Notes: generated by a model from the letters alone, not told the origin. A DNA stretch of 64,000 nucleotides from Chromohalobacter beijerinckii (GCF_023061185.1 NZ_JAKGAK010000002.1:186001-250000); one strand, 5' to 3'. Positions 11,218 through 20,654 are shown, numbered from the stretch's first letter. Numbers and translations are program-made.

Positions 11218-11586
11218 TCAGCGGCGCCTTGGTCGGGAAATCTCAATCAGATTGCCATCCGGGTCGCGTACGTGAAGCGTTTCGGCAGCGTGATGTTCAC
11301 CCGGCCCTTTGTCTAGAGGCACTCCAAGCGCTTCCAGGTGTGCTTTCACTTCTGCCAGGGATAGAGAGCTGCGAAAGCCCATGGTCTGATTGCCTGGCAT
11401 GGCGGGTTGCGTTTTGTCGGCTGTGGCCTGGACGGCGTATAGGCGCAAGGCGAAATCGTCCAGATAGAGGTCGGTGCGTGTTGCATCATGGTAGCGTGCT
11501 TCGAGCCCCAGTACGCGTGTATAGAAATCGATGCTGCGCTCGAGATCGGTGACGTTTACCACCAAATGGTCGATGGCATTGAGCAT
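11218..11586 (-). CDS. VOC family (glyoxalase/bleomycin-resistance fold) protein
   Basis: The 122-residue protein shows the vicinal oxygen chelate pattern. It opens with AIDHLVVNVTDLERSIDFYTRVLG and closes with VRDPDGNLIEISRP, which supply the usual His and Glu metal ligands. The family covers glyoxalase I, extradiol dioxygenases and fosfomycin/bleomycin resistance proteins, and the substrate here is unknown. The start MLNAIDHLVV was chosen because the domain begins there. A longer frame adds 11 unlikely residues. Confidence 0.85.
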   Translation of the reverse strand: MLNAIDHLVVNVTDLERSIDFYTRVLGLEARYHDATRTDLYLDDFALRLYAVQATADKTQPAMPGNQTMGFRSSLSLAEVKAHLEALGVPLDKGPGEHHAAETLHVRDPDGNLIEISRPRRR

Positions 11587-11751
11587 GGCGGATTGTCCAA
11601 AAAGTGACGTTGGCCCCAAGGGGGAAGGACATCATGCACGCTCGAGGCGGTCTGCATCCAGTCGAAAGATGCGCGAGCGTGTGTCACGAGGGTGTTTGCC
11701 GGTAAATGCTTGTCGCCGGGCAGATCAATCTACGACGTCATGCGAGGCTCA

Positions 11752-12456
11752 ATGACAGAACGAACAACATCACTGGCTGTTACGCCAGCGTGCCCTCTGT
11801 GTGCCGCGTCGCACAGCGTACCCTCGCCGGGCGCGCCGCCACGCACCTACTATCGCTGCCCGGTTTGCGCCTTGATCTTCGTCGCCCCCGAGGAGCACCC
11901 CACGGCCAGAGAAGAGCGCGCGGTTTACGATCTCCACGAGAACTCGTCCGACGACCTGGGCTATCGCCGCTTTTTGGCGCGCTTATGGGATCCCTTGCGA
12001 GCGCGTCTGCCGCCTGCCTCGCAAGGGCTCGATTTCGGATGTGGGCCGGGACCGACGTTGTCGTTGATGATGGAAGAGGCCGGGCATCGCATGACGGTCT
12101 TTGATCCTTTCTATGCGCCGTATCCCGAACGCCTGGCGCGGCGCTACGACGTCATCACCGCCAGTGAAGTAGTGGAGCATCTGCATGCGCCGGGGCAGGT
12201 GTTGACCGACTTGATCGCGCTATTACGTCATGGCGGCTGGCTGGGCATCATGACCCAGCGCAGCGATGGCGTCACCGACCTCACCCGCTGGCGTTATATG
12301 CATGATTCGACGCATGTCTGCTTCTTCGCCAAGCGCAGTTTTGACTACCTCGCCGAGCAACACGGGCTGACGGTGACGTTCCCGCGTAACGATGTGGTGC
12401 TGATGCAGCGGGCGTCGGGCGGTTTCGATTACGAAAAAATAGGAATTCACGTATAA
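11752..12456 (+). CDS. Class I SAM-dependent methyltransferase with N-terminal zinc-ribbon-like motif
   Basis: The 234-residue protein has four cysteines arranged as two CxxC pairs (C14, C17, C36, C39), resembling a zinc ribbon. A methyltransferase domain follows, with motif I LDFGCGPGPTLSLM (about 92-105) and a VITASEVVEHLHAP segment typical of family 11/12 methyltransferases. The substrate is not evident. Similar proteins are often annotated simply as class I SAM-dependent methyltransferases. A start at 11752 gives the whole domain. 11740 and 11692 are upstream alternatives. Confidence 0.82.
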   Translation: MTERTTSLAVTPACPLCAASHSVPSPGAPPRTYYRCPVCALIFVAPEEHPTAREERAVYDLHENSSDDLGYRRFLARLWDPLRARLPPASQGLDFGCGPGPTLSLMMEEAGHRMTVFDPFYAPYPERLARRYDVITASEVVEHLHAPGQVLTDLIALLRHGGWLGIMTQRSDGVTDLTRWRYMHDSTHVCFFAKRSFDYLAEQHGLTVTFPRNDVVLMQRASGGFDYEKIGIHV

Positions 12457-12600
12457 GAGAATATCTTTTTTGTGCTCAGGGGCTCCGCTAGGGGTGTAAG
12501 CTTAATGCTGCAAAAAGCACTTTAAAAAGTAAAAACAACTGCATTGTGATTTGTTGTGGCACATAGATTTCGGCTATAGGAGCGATTGGCAAATCTGTTA

Positions 12601-12629
12601 TTGCGTTTATTGTTAGCTTGCTATATACT
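12601..12629 (+). promoter_or_regulatory. Strong sigma70-type promoter of the small secreted protein gene
   Basis: TTGCGT (12601-12606) and TATACT (12624-12629) are separated by exactly 17 bases in an AT-rich stretch. Transcription would start near 12636, about 40 bases before the ATG. Confidence 0.65.
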
Positions 12630-12638
12630 TTACTCAAC

Positions 12639-12652
12639 GTTCGCAAGCGAAC
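12639..12652 (+). other. Perfect palindrome in the 5' untranslated region
   Basis: GTTCGC-AA-GCGAAC lies between the predicted transcription start and the ribosome binding site of the small secreted protein gene. It could be an operator or a 5' mRNA-stabilising hairpin. Confidence 0.45.
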
Positions 12653-12675
12653 ATGAACACGCAAGGAGATCCATC

Positions 12676-12963
12676 ATGCAAGTACGTACCCTTATTGCCG
12701 CTATTGCACTCGCCGCTCTGCCGGTTGCCGCTCAAGCTAGCATTGCCTCCGCTGAGGCGCTGCAGGTCAATCATGAAGAGCTACAGGCCAGCCAAGGTGT
12801 CGATCAGGCATCCGTGAGCTTCCAGCAGCTCGATACCTCGGGCGCTGACAGCGTGGGCATCGCCAAGGCACGGCACTACATCTCAGTGCACAATACCAAG
12901 CAGACCGATATGCCCAACGATACGCAGGATCAGCAGCAGATCGGTCATAGCGCCGACTGGTAA
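12676..12963 (+). CDS. Small secreted protein, function unknown
   Basis: The 95-residue protein has a clear Sec signal peptide (MQVRTLIAAIALAALPVAAQAS, cut after AQA near residue 21). The mature chain is short and polar, rich in Gln, Ser, Asp and His, without cysteine or a recognisable domain. The ATG at 12676 follows AAGGAG at the right distance. The longer open frame starting at 12586 is rejected because it runs through the promoter. A strong promoter, a 5' palindrome and its own terminator suggest a highly expressed single gene. Function is not known. Confidence 0.8.
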   Translation: MQVRTLIAAIALAALPVAAQASIASAEALQVNHEELQASQGVDQASVSFQQLDTSGADSVGIAKARHYISVHNTKQTDMPNDTQDQQQIGHSADW

Positions 12964-13008
12964 GGTAGCGTTCGACGGCATCGATACGATGCCGTTCGTA
13001 AAGATATG

Positions 13009-13045
13009 AAAAGCCACCCGTCTTTCGAGGCGGGTGGCTTTTTAT
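13009..13045. terminator. Bidirectional terminator between the secreted protein gene and baeR
   Basis: AAAAGCCACCCG (13009-13020) pairs with CGGGTGGCTTTT (13031-13042), followed by TTATT. It serves the plus-strand gene and, through its leading A run, possibly the minus-strand baeR. Confidence 0.88.
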
Positions 13046-13065
13046 TGTGCCCAGGGTAGGGAGAT

Positions 13066-13749
13066 TCAAGCGTCGGGTTGATACTTGTACCCGACACCAT
13101 AGACGGAGCGGATGATGTCGCGCTCGGGGCAGGCGTCAGCGATCTTGCGGCGCAATTTTTTGACGTGGCTGTCTACGGTGCGCTCGGAGACGATGCGATG
13201 GTCGCGATACATGTGGTCCATCAGTTGATCGCGGGAGAAGATTCGCCCCGGGGCGTGCATCATGACCTTGAGTAACTGAAATTCGACGGCGGTCAGGCCG
13301 AGGTCGTGCCCTTGGGCCAGCGCACGCCAGCCATCTTCATCGAGGTGAAGGGGTGGGGCGCCGGTCGCGTCCTCATGGCGTGGTTGCAGGCGGCGTAGTA
13401 CGGCCTTGACCCGCGCCACGACCTCGCGCGGACTGAATGGCTTGCAGATGTAGTCGTCGGCTCCCAGTTCCAGGCCGAGTAGTCGGTCGATCTCCTCGAC
13501 TCGGGCGGTCAACATGATCACGGGCAGCGAGGGATGGTCGTCGTTGATGTGTCGACACAGCGTCAGGCCATCGGTACCGGGGAGCATCAGGTCGAGTAAT
13601 ACCAGCGCGGACGCGTTGCCGTTTAGCCAGGGCATGACCTCGTCGCCGTGGGCGAGATGGTGCGTGGCGTAGCCGCTCTGCTGGAGGTAGTCGGCGACCA
13701 GGTGAGCGATCTTGGGTTCGTCTTCGACGATCAGGATAGAATCGGTCAT
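13066..13749 (-). CDS. baeR: OmpR-family response regulator, BaeR-like
   Basis: The 227-residue DNA-binding response regulator has a receiver domain (1-120) with acidic residues D10/E11, phosphoacceptor D53 (LLDLMLPGTDG) and K103, then a winged-helix output domain. The IDRLLGLELGADDYICKPFSPREVVARVKA block is very close to E. coli BaeR, which controls envelope-stress and drug-efflux genes. Its ATG overlaps the end of the sensor kinase gene by 4 bases, so the two are co-transcribed. No efflux pump genes lie adjacent. Confidence 0.88.
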   Translation of the reverse strand: MTDSILIVEDEPKIAHLVADYLQQSGYATHHLAHGDEVMPWLNGNASALVLLDLMLPGTDGLTLCRHINDDHPSLPVIMLTARVEEIDRLLGLELGADDYICKPFSPREVVARVKAVLRRLQPRHEDATGAPPLHLDEDGWRALAQGHDLGLTAVEFQLLKVMMHAPGRIFSRDQLMDHMYRDHRIVSERTVDSHVKKLRRKIADACPERDIIRSVYGVGYKYQPDA

Positions 13750-15233
13750 GTGGGACTCCGGCTGGCCTTGGGGGCGTCGTTATCGAGGGCCTCGTCGGCG
13801 TGATGCAGGGGAAAAACGAGTGTCCAACGCAAACCGCCGAGCGGCGAGGAAGACGGGGTCAGGGTACCGCCGTGCGCGTCGACGAGCGCGCTGGCGATCG
13901 CCAGACCCAGGCCGCTGCCGCCGCTGCGACGGTTGCGCGATCCCTCGACACGGTACAAGCGCTCGGTCAGGCGCGGTAGTGTTTCCTCGGCGACGCCGGG
14001 GGCGCTGTCTTCCCAGGTCAGGCGCAGGTGATCGGGATGACGCTCGAGACGTATGCGTAGCTGGCCCGGGGCGTCGGTGTAGGCGCAAGTGTTGCTCAGC
14101 AGGTTATTCCACAATTGACGCAGCCGCTGTGGGTCGCCGCGAATCGGCGCTGGGGCGGTGCCGATCTCTGCATCGAGCGTGATTCCACGTGCATTCAACC
14201 AGCTGTTTGACTCATCGAGTCGCGCCTGCAGCGTATCTGCCAGGTCGTGCGGGGCCAGGTAGATATCCAGGGCGCCCGCATCACTTTGGGCGAGCAGGCG
14301 TAGATCGTCCACCAGACGTTCGAGCTGGGTCACTTCCTGGGCAAGCGAGGCGAGCGTTTCGTCGCCAAGCGGGCGCACGCCATCCTCGATCGCCTCGATT
14401 TCGCCGCGTAGGACCGCCATGGGCGTGCGCAATTCATGGGCGATATCGGCGACCCACTGCTGGCGGTTACGACGATTGGCGTCCAGTGTCTCGGCTAGTA
14501 CGTTGAAGTCGGCGGACAGGCGGGAAAGCTCGTCGTGGCCGCGTTCGGGAAGACGCACGGCGAAATCGCCCTGGGTCATGCGGCGGGTCGCCGCGGTCAT
14601 GTCGCGGGCACGCCGCCCCAGCCACCAGGCTAGGCCCGCAGCGAGCAGCAGCGAGGCCACCGACAGCGAAGCGACGATGATCGTCATGTTGCGCAACTGG
14701 CGCTGCAGGAAAATGCGATCCATGCGCGCCATCAGCTGAGCGGGGGGGAGATAGCCGAGGCGGCCGACGACCTCACCTTGATGCTCGATGTCGATAAAGC
14801 GGGGCTGCGGAGGCGGTTCCGCATCGGAAGGTGGTTTGCCGGGTGGCAGTGGGCGGCCGATGATGGCTTCACCCTGGGCATCGAGTACCACGAAATCCCG
14901 CGCGTCGCTCAATTCGCGGTCGATACCGCTGGGCGGTTGGCGTTCACCTGGCCAGAGTTGATTGCGTACCAGGCGGTGCCAGGCGCGTGGATCGTCGCGC
15001 AGCCAATGCCAGTTGCCATGTTCCTGCCAACGTTCGGCGAGCGCAGTGGCCAGGGTGTCGGCACGATTGGCCTGGGTGCGCTCCAAGTAGTCGATGAAGC
15101 CTTGATCAAGACTGCGGGCGATGAGCAAGAAGCTCATGCCGCCGATCAATACGTTGGTCAGCAGGATGGCGGCGAACAGTTTGAGGCTGATGCGCGCGAT
15201 GCGGGGACGCTTGAAACGCAGCCAGTGTTTCAT
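13746..15233 (-). CDS. baeS: Envelope-stress sensor histidine kinase, BaeS-like
   Basis: The 495-residue membrane kinase has TM1 (about 17-38), a periplasmic sensor region (about 39-181), TM2 (about 182-204), HAMP, and a HisKA box with H266 (VADIAHELRTP). A HATPase domain follows, with the N box LWNNLLSNTCAYT and a G box GSGLGLAIASAL. The start MKHWLRFKRPRIARISLKLF was chosen just before TM1. A longer frame adds 31 residues without support. It is upstream of and overlaps baeR. The BaeS assignment rests on its partner and architecture, and the actual signal is unknown. Confidence 0.85.
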   Translation of the reverse strand: MKHWLRFKRPRIARISLKLFAAILLTNVLIGGMSFLLIARSLDQGFIDYLERTQANRADTLATALAERWQEHGNWHWLRDDPRAWHRLVRNQLWPGERQPPSGIDRELSDARDFVVLDAQGEAIIGRPLPPGKPPSDAEPPPQPRFIDIEHQGEVVGRLGYLPPAQLMARMDRIFLQRQLRNMTIIVASLSVASLLLAAGLAWWLGRRARDMTAATRRMTQGDFAVRLPERGHDELSRLSADFNVLAETLDANRRNRQQWVADIAHELRTPMAVLRGEIEAIEDGVRPLGDETLASLAQEVTQLERLVDDLRLLAQSDAGALDIYLAPHDLADTLQARLDESNSWLNARGITLDAEIGTAPAPIRGDPQRLRQLWNNLLSNTCAYTDAPGQLRIRLERHPDHLRLTWEDSAPGVAEETLPRLTERLYRVEGSRNRRSGGSGLGLAIASALVDAHGGTLTPSSSPLGGLRWTLVFPLHHADEALDNDAPKASRSPT

Positions 15234-15370
15234 GGGACGACTCTTGAGGAACGAAACGGCCGTGGCGCGGGCGCATGACCTGATGGTAAGAGCATCATGC
15301 TGGACGCCGACGCAAGAAACCGTCACGCAATGTGCAAGTAGTGTGCATCACACGGCCCGGTACCGAGGTG

Positions 15371-15889
15371 TCAGTCCGGGTGCGAGATCGTGCGGCCACG
15401 CCATGTAAAGGCCACGGGCCACAGGTGTTGGTCGCCGTTGGTGAATTGGGTCCACAGCTCGGCATAGGAGTGTCCCGTCTCGGGATGTGGCGTCTGCGGT
15501 AGCAACTCGGCGAGTGGCCGTAGCACGAAGGCATGCTTAAGAATCTCGTCACGCGGGAGATCGACGCCTTCGATATGGCCGCACTGATCGCCCACCGTGA
15601 GCAGGTCGATATCCAGGGTGCGTGGGCTGAACTTGGGGCTGCCCGGCAGGCGCCCGTTGTCGGCTTCGACCTGTTTGCACCAGGCTTGCAGCTCACCGAC
15701 CGTGAGGGTGGAGTGGAACGCCGCGACGAGATTGTAAAAATTGCGTCCGTCCTCGAAGCCGACCGGCTCGCTTTCGAAGACACGCGATACCTGCACGTCT
15801 TTGAAGGCGTCGGCGAGGGCGTCGAGACAGGCAAGGACGTGGCGCTCGCGGTCGATATTGCTGCCGATGCTGACGGTTACTTGTGTCAT
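15371..15889 (-). CDS. folK: 2-amino-4-hydroxy-6-hydroxymethyldihydropteridine pyrophosphokinase
   Basis: Transfers pyrophosphate from ATP to 6-hydroxymethyl-dihydropterin in folate synthesis. The 172-residue protein has the N-terminal VTVSIGSNID and the family signature SPKFSPRTLDIDLLTVGD near residues 84-101, followed by LPRDEILKHAFVLRPLAEL. Its ATG overlaps the folB stop by 4 bases, forming a folB-folK operon. Confidence 0.93.
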   Translation of the reverse strand: MTQVTVSIGSNIDRERHVLACLDALADAFKDVQVSRVFESEPVGFEDGRNFYNLVAAFHSTLTVGELQAWCKQVEADNGRLPGSPKFSPRTLDIDLLTVGDQCGHIEGVDLPRDEILKHAFVLRPLAELLPQTPHPETGHSYAELWTQFTNGDQHLWPVAFTWRGRTISHPD

Positions 15890-16239
15890 TCCTGCCCCCG
15901 CGTGATGCGTACGCCTACGCTTGCGGCATTGGCGACTGCGCCGGGCTTGCGAACGGTCAGGCGGAGCCAGGTGATGGCGAATTCCTGGCGCAAGGTATCG
16001 GCCAAGCGCTCGGCAAAGGTTTCGACCAGCGCGAATTGATGGGCCTCGGCGAATGCGCCGATACGCTCGCTAATGGCGGCGTAGTCGAGCGTCAGTTGGA
16101 TATCGTCTCGCTGTGCGGCGGGGCGAATGTCGGTCGCCAGTTCGAGATCCAGCCGCAGCCGCTGGCGAAGGGTGCGCTCCCAGTCGTAAACACCGATGAC
16201 GGTGTCCACTTCCAGTGCCTCGATCAGCACGTGATCCAC
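15886..16239 (-). CDS. folB: Dihydroneopterin aldolase
   Basis: The 117-residue enzyme converts dihydroneopterin to hydroxymethyl-dihydropterin and glycolaldehyde. The start DHVLIEALEVDTVIGVYDWE is characteristic, and the family's central block is seen as TLDYAAISERIGAFAEAHQFALVETFAERLAD. It lies divergent from plsY (gap about 150 bases), as in many gammaproteobacteria, and upstream of folK. Confidence 0.92.
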   Translation of the reverse strand: MDHVLIEALEVDTVIGVYDWERTLRQRLRLDLELATDIRPAAQRDDIQLTLDYAAISERIGAFAEAHQFALVETFAERLADTLRQEFAITWLRLTVRKPGAVANAASVGVRITRGQE

Positions 16240-16389
16240 GGCGTATCCTCATTAGGTCGGGTGTTCATGCGGCGAAGCTTGGCCAGCGCCTCACGACATT
16301 GCAAACCTTAGATTGTACGTCATGGAAGTGGCAGAATCATGGGCGGGGCCTATGCATTGGTGTGCCCGCGCCACGAGGGAGTCCAACCC

Positions 16390-17019
16390 ATGTCTCCAGT
16401 CTTGCCTGTCGCTGCCTTGGTGGTGGTCGGCTATTTGAGTGGCTCGCTGCTCGGTGCCGTCTGGGTGTGTCGTGCGCTGGGGCGGCGGGATCCGCGTTAC
16501 GCAGGATCGCGCAACCCAGGGTTTTCGAATGTCTTGCGCGTGCATGGGGCGGTGCCCGCTGCCTTGACGCTGACGGTTGATGCGATCAAGGCGATGCCGG
16601 TGTTGTGGATAGCGCAGCGTGAGGCATTACCGCTATGGATACAGGGTGCAATAGGACTGTCGGTGCTGGTGGGACACAGCTATCCAGCGTGGCATCGTGG
16701 GCGCGGCGGTAAGGCCGTGGCCAGTGCTTTCGGCGTGCTGCTGATGATCGCGACGCCGGTGGCTTGGGTGTGCGCTCTATGCTGGGCTCTCTTGGCGTGG
16801 CGCTCGCGTACGGCGGCGGTCGCGTCGCTGGCTGCGGCTTTGCTCGCACCCTTGGCTAGCTACTGGCTGGCGCGCGAGGCGACGCTGGTGGTGAGTGCCT
16901 TCTCTGCCTTGGTACTGGTCCGCCATGCCTGGAATATTCGCCGTCTGGGGCAGGGCGCTGAATCGGGGCTTGCACGCGCCTCGCGCGAAGAAGGTGACGT
17001 CAGGCCACCGGAGGAGTGA
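16390..17019 (+). CDS. plsY: Acyl-phosphate:glycerol-3-phosphate acyltransferase
   Basis: The 209-residue inner-membrane acyltransferase makes lysophosphatidic acid from acyl-phosphate. Conserved loops are visible: [10 protein letters not shown]....[20 protein letters not shown] near the N-terminus, [21 protein letters not shown] in the middle, and a C-terminal [12 protein letters not shown]. The start at 16390 follows GAGGGA. The frame is open from 16339, but the extra residues are not family-like. Its 3' end overlaps that of convergent tsaD by 20 bases. Confidence 0.92.
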   Translation: MSPVLPVAALVVVGYLSGSLLGAVWVCRALGRRDPRYAGSRNPGFSNVLRVHGAVPAALTLTVDAIKAMPVLWIAQREALPLWIQGAIGLSVLVGHSYPAWHRGRGGKAVASAFGVLLMIATPVAWVCALCWALLAWRSRTAAVASLAAALLAPLASYWLAREATLVVSAFSALVLVRHAWNIRRLGQGAESGLARASREEGDVRPPEE

Positions 17020-18031
17020 GCGTTGCCAGCGGCCAGCGTGGCGTCGCCTGCATGGTCGCGTCGTCGCGCTCACCGGCGAGCAGGCGTTGCGCGCCGACGT
17101 AGGCAATCATTGCGCCGTTGTCGGTGCAAAAGCGTCCACGCGGATAAAAAGCCTGTGCCTGACGCTTAGCGGTTGCATGGTCGAGACGCTCGCGCAGGCG
17201 ATGATTGGCGCTGACCCCGCCAGCCACCACGAGACGTTTGAGTCCCGTGGTATCGAGGGCGCGGCGACACTTGATGACCAGCGTGTCGACGACGGCTTCC
17301 TCGAAGGCGCGAGCGATATCGGCGCGGTCTTGATCGCTGAGGGGACCGGCTTCCTGGAGCTTTCGGGCGGTGGTCAAGGTGTGTGTCTTGAGTCCTGAGA
17401 AGCTGAAGTCGAGTCCCGGTCGGTCGGTCATGGGGCGCGGAAAACGAAACCGCTTGGGGTCGCCGCGTTCGGCGAGCTTGGCCACCTGTGGGCCACCGGG
17501 ATAGGGCAGGTCGAGCATCTTGGCGGCTTTATCGAAGGCTTCGCCTGCGGCATCGTCGACCGACTCGCCGAGCAGGCGATAGCGTCCGAGTCCGTGTACT
17601 TCGACGAGTTGGGTGTGCCCACCCGATACCAGCAGGGCTACGAAGGGAAAGTCGGGCGGCGTGTCCTCGAGCATCGGCGCCAGTAGATGTCCTTCCATGT
17701 GGTGCACGCCGAGTACCGGGATGTTCCAGGCACGCGCCAGGCCGTGCGCGGTCGAGGCACCCACCATCAAGGCGCCGACAAGCCCGGGCCCGGCCGTGTA
17801 GGCGATGGCGTCGAGCTGGTCGCCGCGCAGTTCGGCGTCGCCGAGCACCTGGCGAATCAGCGGCAGCAATTTGCGAGTATGATCGCGCGAGGCGAGTTCC
17901 GGTACCACGCCGCCGAATTCGGCGTGCATCGCCATCTGGCTATGCAGCGCATCGGCGATGAGGCCACGCTCGGTATCGTAGATGGCGACGCCGGTTTCGT
18001 CGCAGGAGGTCTCGATGCCCAGTACCCGCAT
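17000..18031 (-). CDS. tsaD: tRNA N6-adenosine threonylcarbamoyltransferase
   Basis: Catalytic subunit that transfers threonylcarbamoyl to A37 of ANN-decoding tRNAs. The 343-residue ASKHA-fold protein starts [17 protein letters not shown], has the metal-binding HMEGH motif (H111, H115), and ends with the [14 protein letters not shown] block. It is divergent from rpsU, the classic gammaproteobacterial arrangement. Confidence 0.96.
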   Translation of the reverse strand: MRVLGIETSCDETGVAIYDTERGLIADALHSQMAMHAEFGGVVPELASRDHTRKLLPLIRQVLGDAELRGDQLDAIAYTAGPGLVGALMVGASTAHGLARAWNIPVLGVHHMEGHLLAPMLEDTPPDFPFVALLVSGGHTQLVEVHGLGRYRLLGESVDDAAGEAFDKAAKMLDLPYPGGPQVAKLAERGDPKRFRFPRPMTDRPGLDFSFSGLKTHTLTTARKLQEAGPLSDQDRADIARAFEEAVVDTLVIKCRRALDTTGLKRLVVAGGVSANHRLRERLDHATAKRQAQAFYPRGRFCTDNGAMIAYVGAQRLLAGERDDATMQATPRWPLATLTPPVA

Positions 18032-18127
18032 GTGTCTTGGTTTCCCGCTATCCCGTGAAGCCCGCTATTCTACGCTTTTCGCGGCCTGCGTGGCAGGGGC
18101 CGTCAGGTAAAAGCTCGGGTAAGGGCT

Positions 18128-18156
18128 TTGCAAAACGAGCTTACGGCGACTAGAAT
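18128..18156 (+). promoter_or_regulatory. Promoter of the rpsU-dnaG-rpoD operon
   Basis: TTGCAA (18128-18133) and TAGAAT (18151-18156) are separated by 17 bases, giving a start near 18163 and a leader of about 130 bases before rpsU. Confidence 0.6.
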
Positions 18157-18292
18157 ACTGTGTTCTGCAAGACTGGGTCGTGCACTCGTCATGCCGTTCG
18201 GCATTAGTTAAACGTTGACTGAAGTCGAACCTTGGCTGACTAGGTGTGCGTTCAATCCGAACTCATCTTTCCTAAAGGTAGGTGATTGGTTA

Positions 18293-18508
18293 ATGCCTTC
18301 TGTAAAAGTACGTGACAACGAGCCGTTCGACGTCGCCCTGCGGCGTTTCAAGCGTTCTTGCGAAAAAGGCGGCGTTCTCTCCGAAGTCCGTCGTCGTGAG
18401 ACTTATGAAAAGCCCACCGCAGTGCGCAAGCGTAAGGCTGCTGCGGCGGTCAAGCGTCATGCCAAGAAGCTGCAGCGCGAGCGCAAGCGTTTCGAACGGC
18501 TATATTGA
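18293..18508 (+). CDS. rpsU: 30S ribosomal protein S21
   Basis: The 71-residue basic protein, [28 protein letters not shown], ends in [14 protein letters not shown] and is identical in length to the E. coli protein. The start at 18293 is set by homology. The frame extends upstream to 18215 without support. It is the first gene of the macromolecular synthesis operon and is followed by a terminator-like hairpin that would reduce read-through into dnaG. Confidence 0.97.
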   Translation: MPSVKVRDNEPFDVALRRFKRSCEKGGVLSEVRRRETYEKPTAVRKRKAAAAVKRHAKKLQRERKRFERLY

Positions 18509-18550
18509 TCCGTACTAGAAGTGGCCTTGGTCGCTTCTTAGAGGGACGCC

Positions 18551-18582
18551 AAGCGGCTGCCATCAGGTGGCCGCTTGTTTTT
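18551..18582 (+). terminator. Terminator/attenuator between rpsU and dnaG
   Basis: AAGCGGC (18551-18557) pairs with GCCGCTT (18570-18576), followed by GTTTTT. In E. coli an internal terminator at this place lowers dnaG expression relative to rpsU. Confidence 0.8.
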
Positions 18583-18660
18583 CCCGCCCCGCTGTTTCCG
18601 CGATGCCTGGCTCCGTGATTTCCGCGATACAGACAACGTTTCGTCGAGCGCTTCCCCGCC

Positions 18661-20505
18661 ATGGCTGGACAGATACCTCAACGCTTCATCGATGATTTGC
18701 TGGCTCGCACCGACGTGGTCGAGATCGTCGGCGAGCGCGTTCAGCTAAAGAAGGCCGGTCGCAACTACTCGGGCCTTTGTCCCTTCCATCAGGAAAAATC
18801 GCCATCGTTTACCGTCAGTGCCGAGAAGCAGTTCTATCACTGTTTCGGCTGCGGCGTGCACGGCAATGCGTTGCGCTTCTTGATGGAGTTCGATCATCTG
18901 CGCTTTCCCGAGGCGATCGAGCAGTTGGCGTCGCGGTTAGGCCTGGACGTTCCGCGTGAAGGCGATGACGATCCACGTGCCCAACAGCGCGAGCAGCGTC
19001 GAGAAGAAGCGGTCAACTTGCTCGAGTTGTCGGCGAGCTTCTTCCGAGAGCGCTTGGTGATGGCCGAGGGGAGTGACGCTCGTGATTATCTCGAGCGGCG
19101 CGGGTTGTCCGAAGATATCGTGCGTGAGTTCGGGATCGGCTTCGCTCCAGACAAGTGGGAGGCGCTCAAACGCCATTTGGGTGAGCGTGGCATCAGCGAT
19201 GCCGTACAGATCGAATACGGGCTGCTGGTGCATCGCGAAGACTCTGGGCGCAGCTATGATCGCTTTCGCAATCGGGTGATGTTTCCGATCCGCGATTGGA
19301 AAGGACGCACCATTGCCTTCGGTGGTCGCGTGCTCGGTGACGCCAAGCCCAAGTACCTTAACTCGCCCGAGACGCCGGTGTTCCACAAGGGGCGTGAGCT
19401 ATATGGCCTCTACGAAGCGCGTCAGGCCAACGCACGGCTGGAACGTATGCTGGTCGTCGAGGGTTACATGGATGTCGTGGCGTTGGCCCAGTTCGGGATT
19501 CGCAACGCCTGTGCCACCTTGGGGACCTCGCTTAGCGAAGATCATTTGCAGCGTTTGTTCCGCTTGGTGGGTGAGGTGGTGTTTTGTTTCGATGGCGACC
19601 AGGCCGGTCGGCAGGCGGCACGCCGCGCACTGGAGACGGTGCTGCCGTCGATGATCGACGGTCGCCAAGTGCGCTTTCTGTTTCTTCCCGAAGGCGAAGA
19701 TCCGGACACCCTGATACGGCGAGAAGGCACCGAGGCCTTTGAGAATCGTGTGCTATGTGCCGCACCTCTTTCGGAGTTTCTCTTCGATCAGGCGGCCGAG
19801 GGGCGCGACCTCAAGCATATCGAAGAGCGTGAGCGTTTCGTTACCACGGTATTGCGCGCCTTGGAGCGTCTGCCTGAGGGCGTTTTGAAATCGCTGTTGC
19901 TGCGCGAACTCTCGCAGCGAACGGGCGTCGAACAAGCAAACTTTCAGGCATTGCTGGCACGTGCCGATAAGACACATGGCCTCCAAGGTTCCGGCATCGC
20001 CGAGGCGCAGGAAGAGGCGCTTCCCGAGACGACGAGTCCGCGAGAGGGAGCGTCGGGTGGGCGGCGTAGCGCTCTGAGTCTCGTCGGTCGCTTGCTGCAT
20101 TTGTTGGTGCATGAACCCGGCTTGGTGGGTCGTTTGCCAGAGTCGCTCGACTGGTGCCCCGACGACGAAGGCGATGGCGCACTGTGTCACGAGGTGGTGC
20201 GCTTGATTCGCGCGGGGGGCTATCGCAACGCCCAAGTCTTGCTGGCGCATTTTCATGGCACGCCCGAAGGTGAGCGACTAGCCTGGCTGGCGCGTCGGGA
20301 GCTATTGATGCCACGTGACGCACGCGGCGTCGAGGTGGAAGGCCTGGTTGAGGGGTTGCGTCAACGTCATTCGCAGCGTTCGCCGCAGGAAGAGTATGAC
20401 GCCTTGTTGGCCCGGATGCAGGCTGGGGAGTCTCTGTCTAGAGAGGAGCGCCAGCAGTTGAACGAGCTGCTGATGGAGTTGAAGGGCGGTGCTCGTCCAA
20501 CATGA
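18661..20505 (+). CDS. dnaG: DNA primase
   Basis: The 614-residue primase synthesises RNA primers at the replication fork. The N-terminal zinc ribbon has C40, H43, C61 and C64 (CPFHQEKSPSF...HCFGCGVHG). The TOPRIM core includes LVVEGYMDVVALAQFG and FCFDGDQAGRQAARR, and the C-terminal DnaB-interaction domain is present. Second gene of the rpsU-dnaG-rpoD operon. Apart from the ATG itself, there is little Shine-Dalgarno sequence, consistent with low translation of primase. Confidence 0.96.
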   Translation: MAGQIPQRFIDDLLARTDVVEIVGERVQLKKAGRNYSGLCPFHQEKSPSFTVSAEKQFYHCFGCGVHGNALRFLMEFDHLRFPEAIEQLASRLGLDVPREGDDDPRAQQREQRREEAVNLLELSASFFRERLVMAEGSDARDYLERRGLSEDIVREFGIGFAPDKWEALKRHLGERGISDAVQIEYGLLVHREDSGRSYDRFRNRVMFPIRDWKGRTIAFGGRVLGDAKPKYLNSPETPVFHKGRELYGLYEARQANARLERMLVVEGYMDVVALAQFGIRNACATLGTSLSEDHLQRLFRLVGEVVFCFDGDQAGRQAARRALETVLPSMIDGRQVRFLFLPEGEDPDTLIRREGTEAFENRVLCAAPLSEFLFDQAAEGRDLKHIEERERFVTTVLRALERLPEGVLKSLLLRELSQRTGVEQANFQALLARADKTHGLQGSGIAEAQEEALPETTSPREGASGGRRSALSLVGRLLHLLVHEPGLVGRLPESLDWCPDDEGDGALCHEVVRLIRAGGYRNAQVLLAHFHGTPEGERLAWLARRELLMPRDARGVEVEGLVEGLRQRHSQRSPQEEYDALLARMQAGESLSREERQQLNELLMELKGGARPT

Positions 20506-20654
20506 CGGTCGTGGGGAAGATGCCTGCCGCGACGGGTTGAATTGGCGCAAAACGTCGCCATTTACTAGGCAATATCGAAAAGGGTAGCCGAACACACTAG
20601 CACACCTGGATGACAAGACAAATACGACACTGGCAGTAAAATGTCCTTAGCGGC

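Noticed and set aside
12586-12675. N-terminal extension of the small secreted protein
   Set aside because: It would run through the predicted promoter and -10 region and would displace the clear signal peptide.
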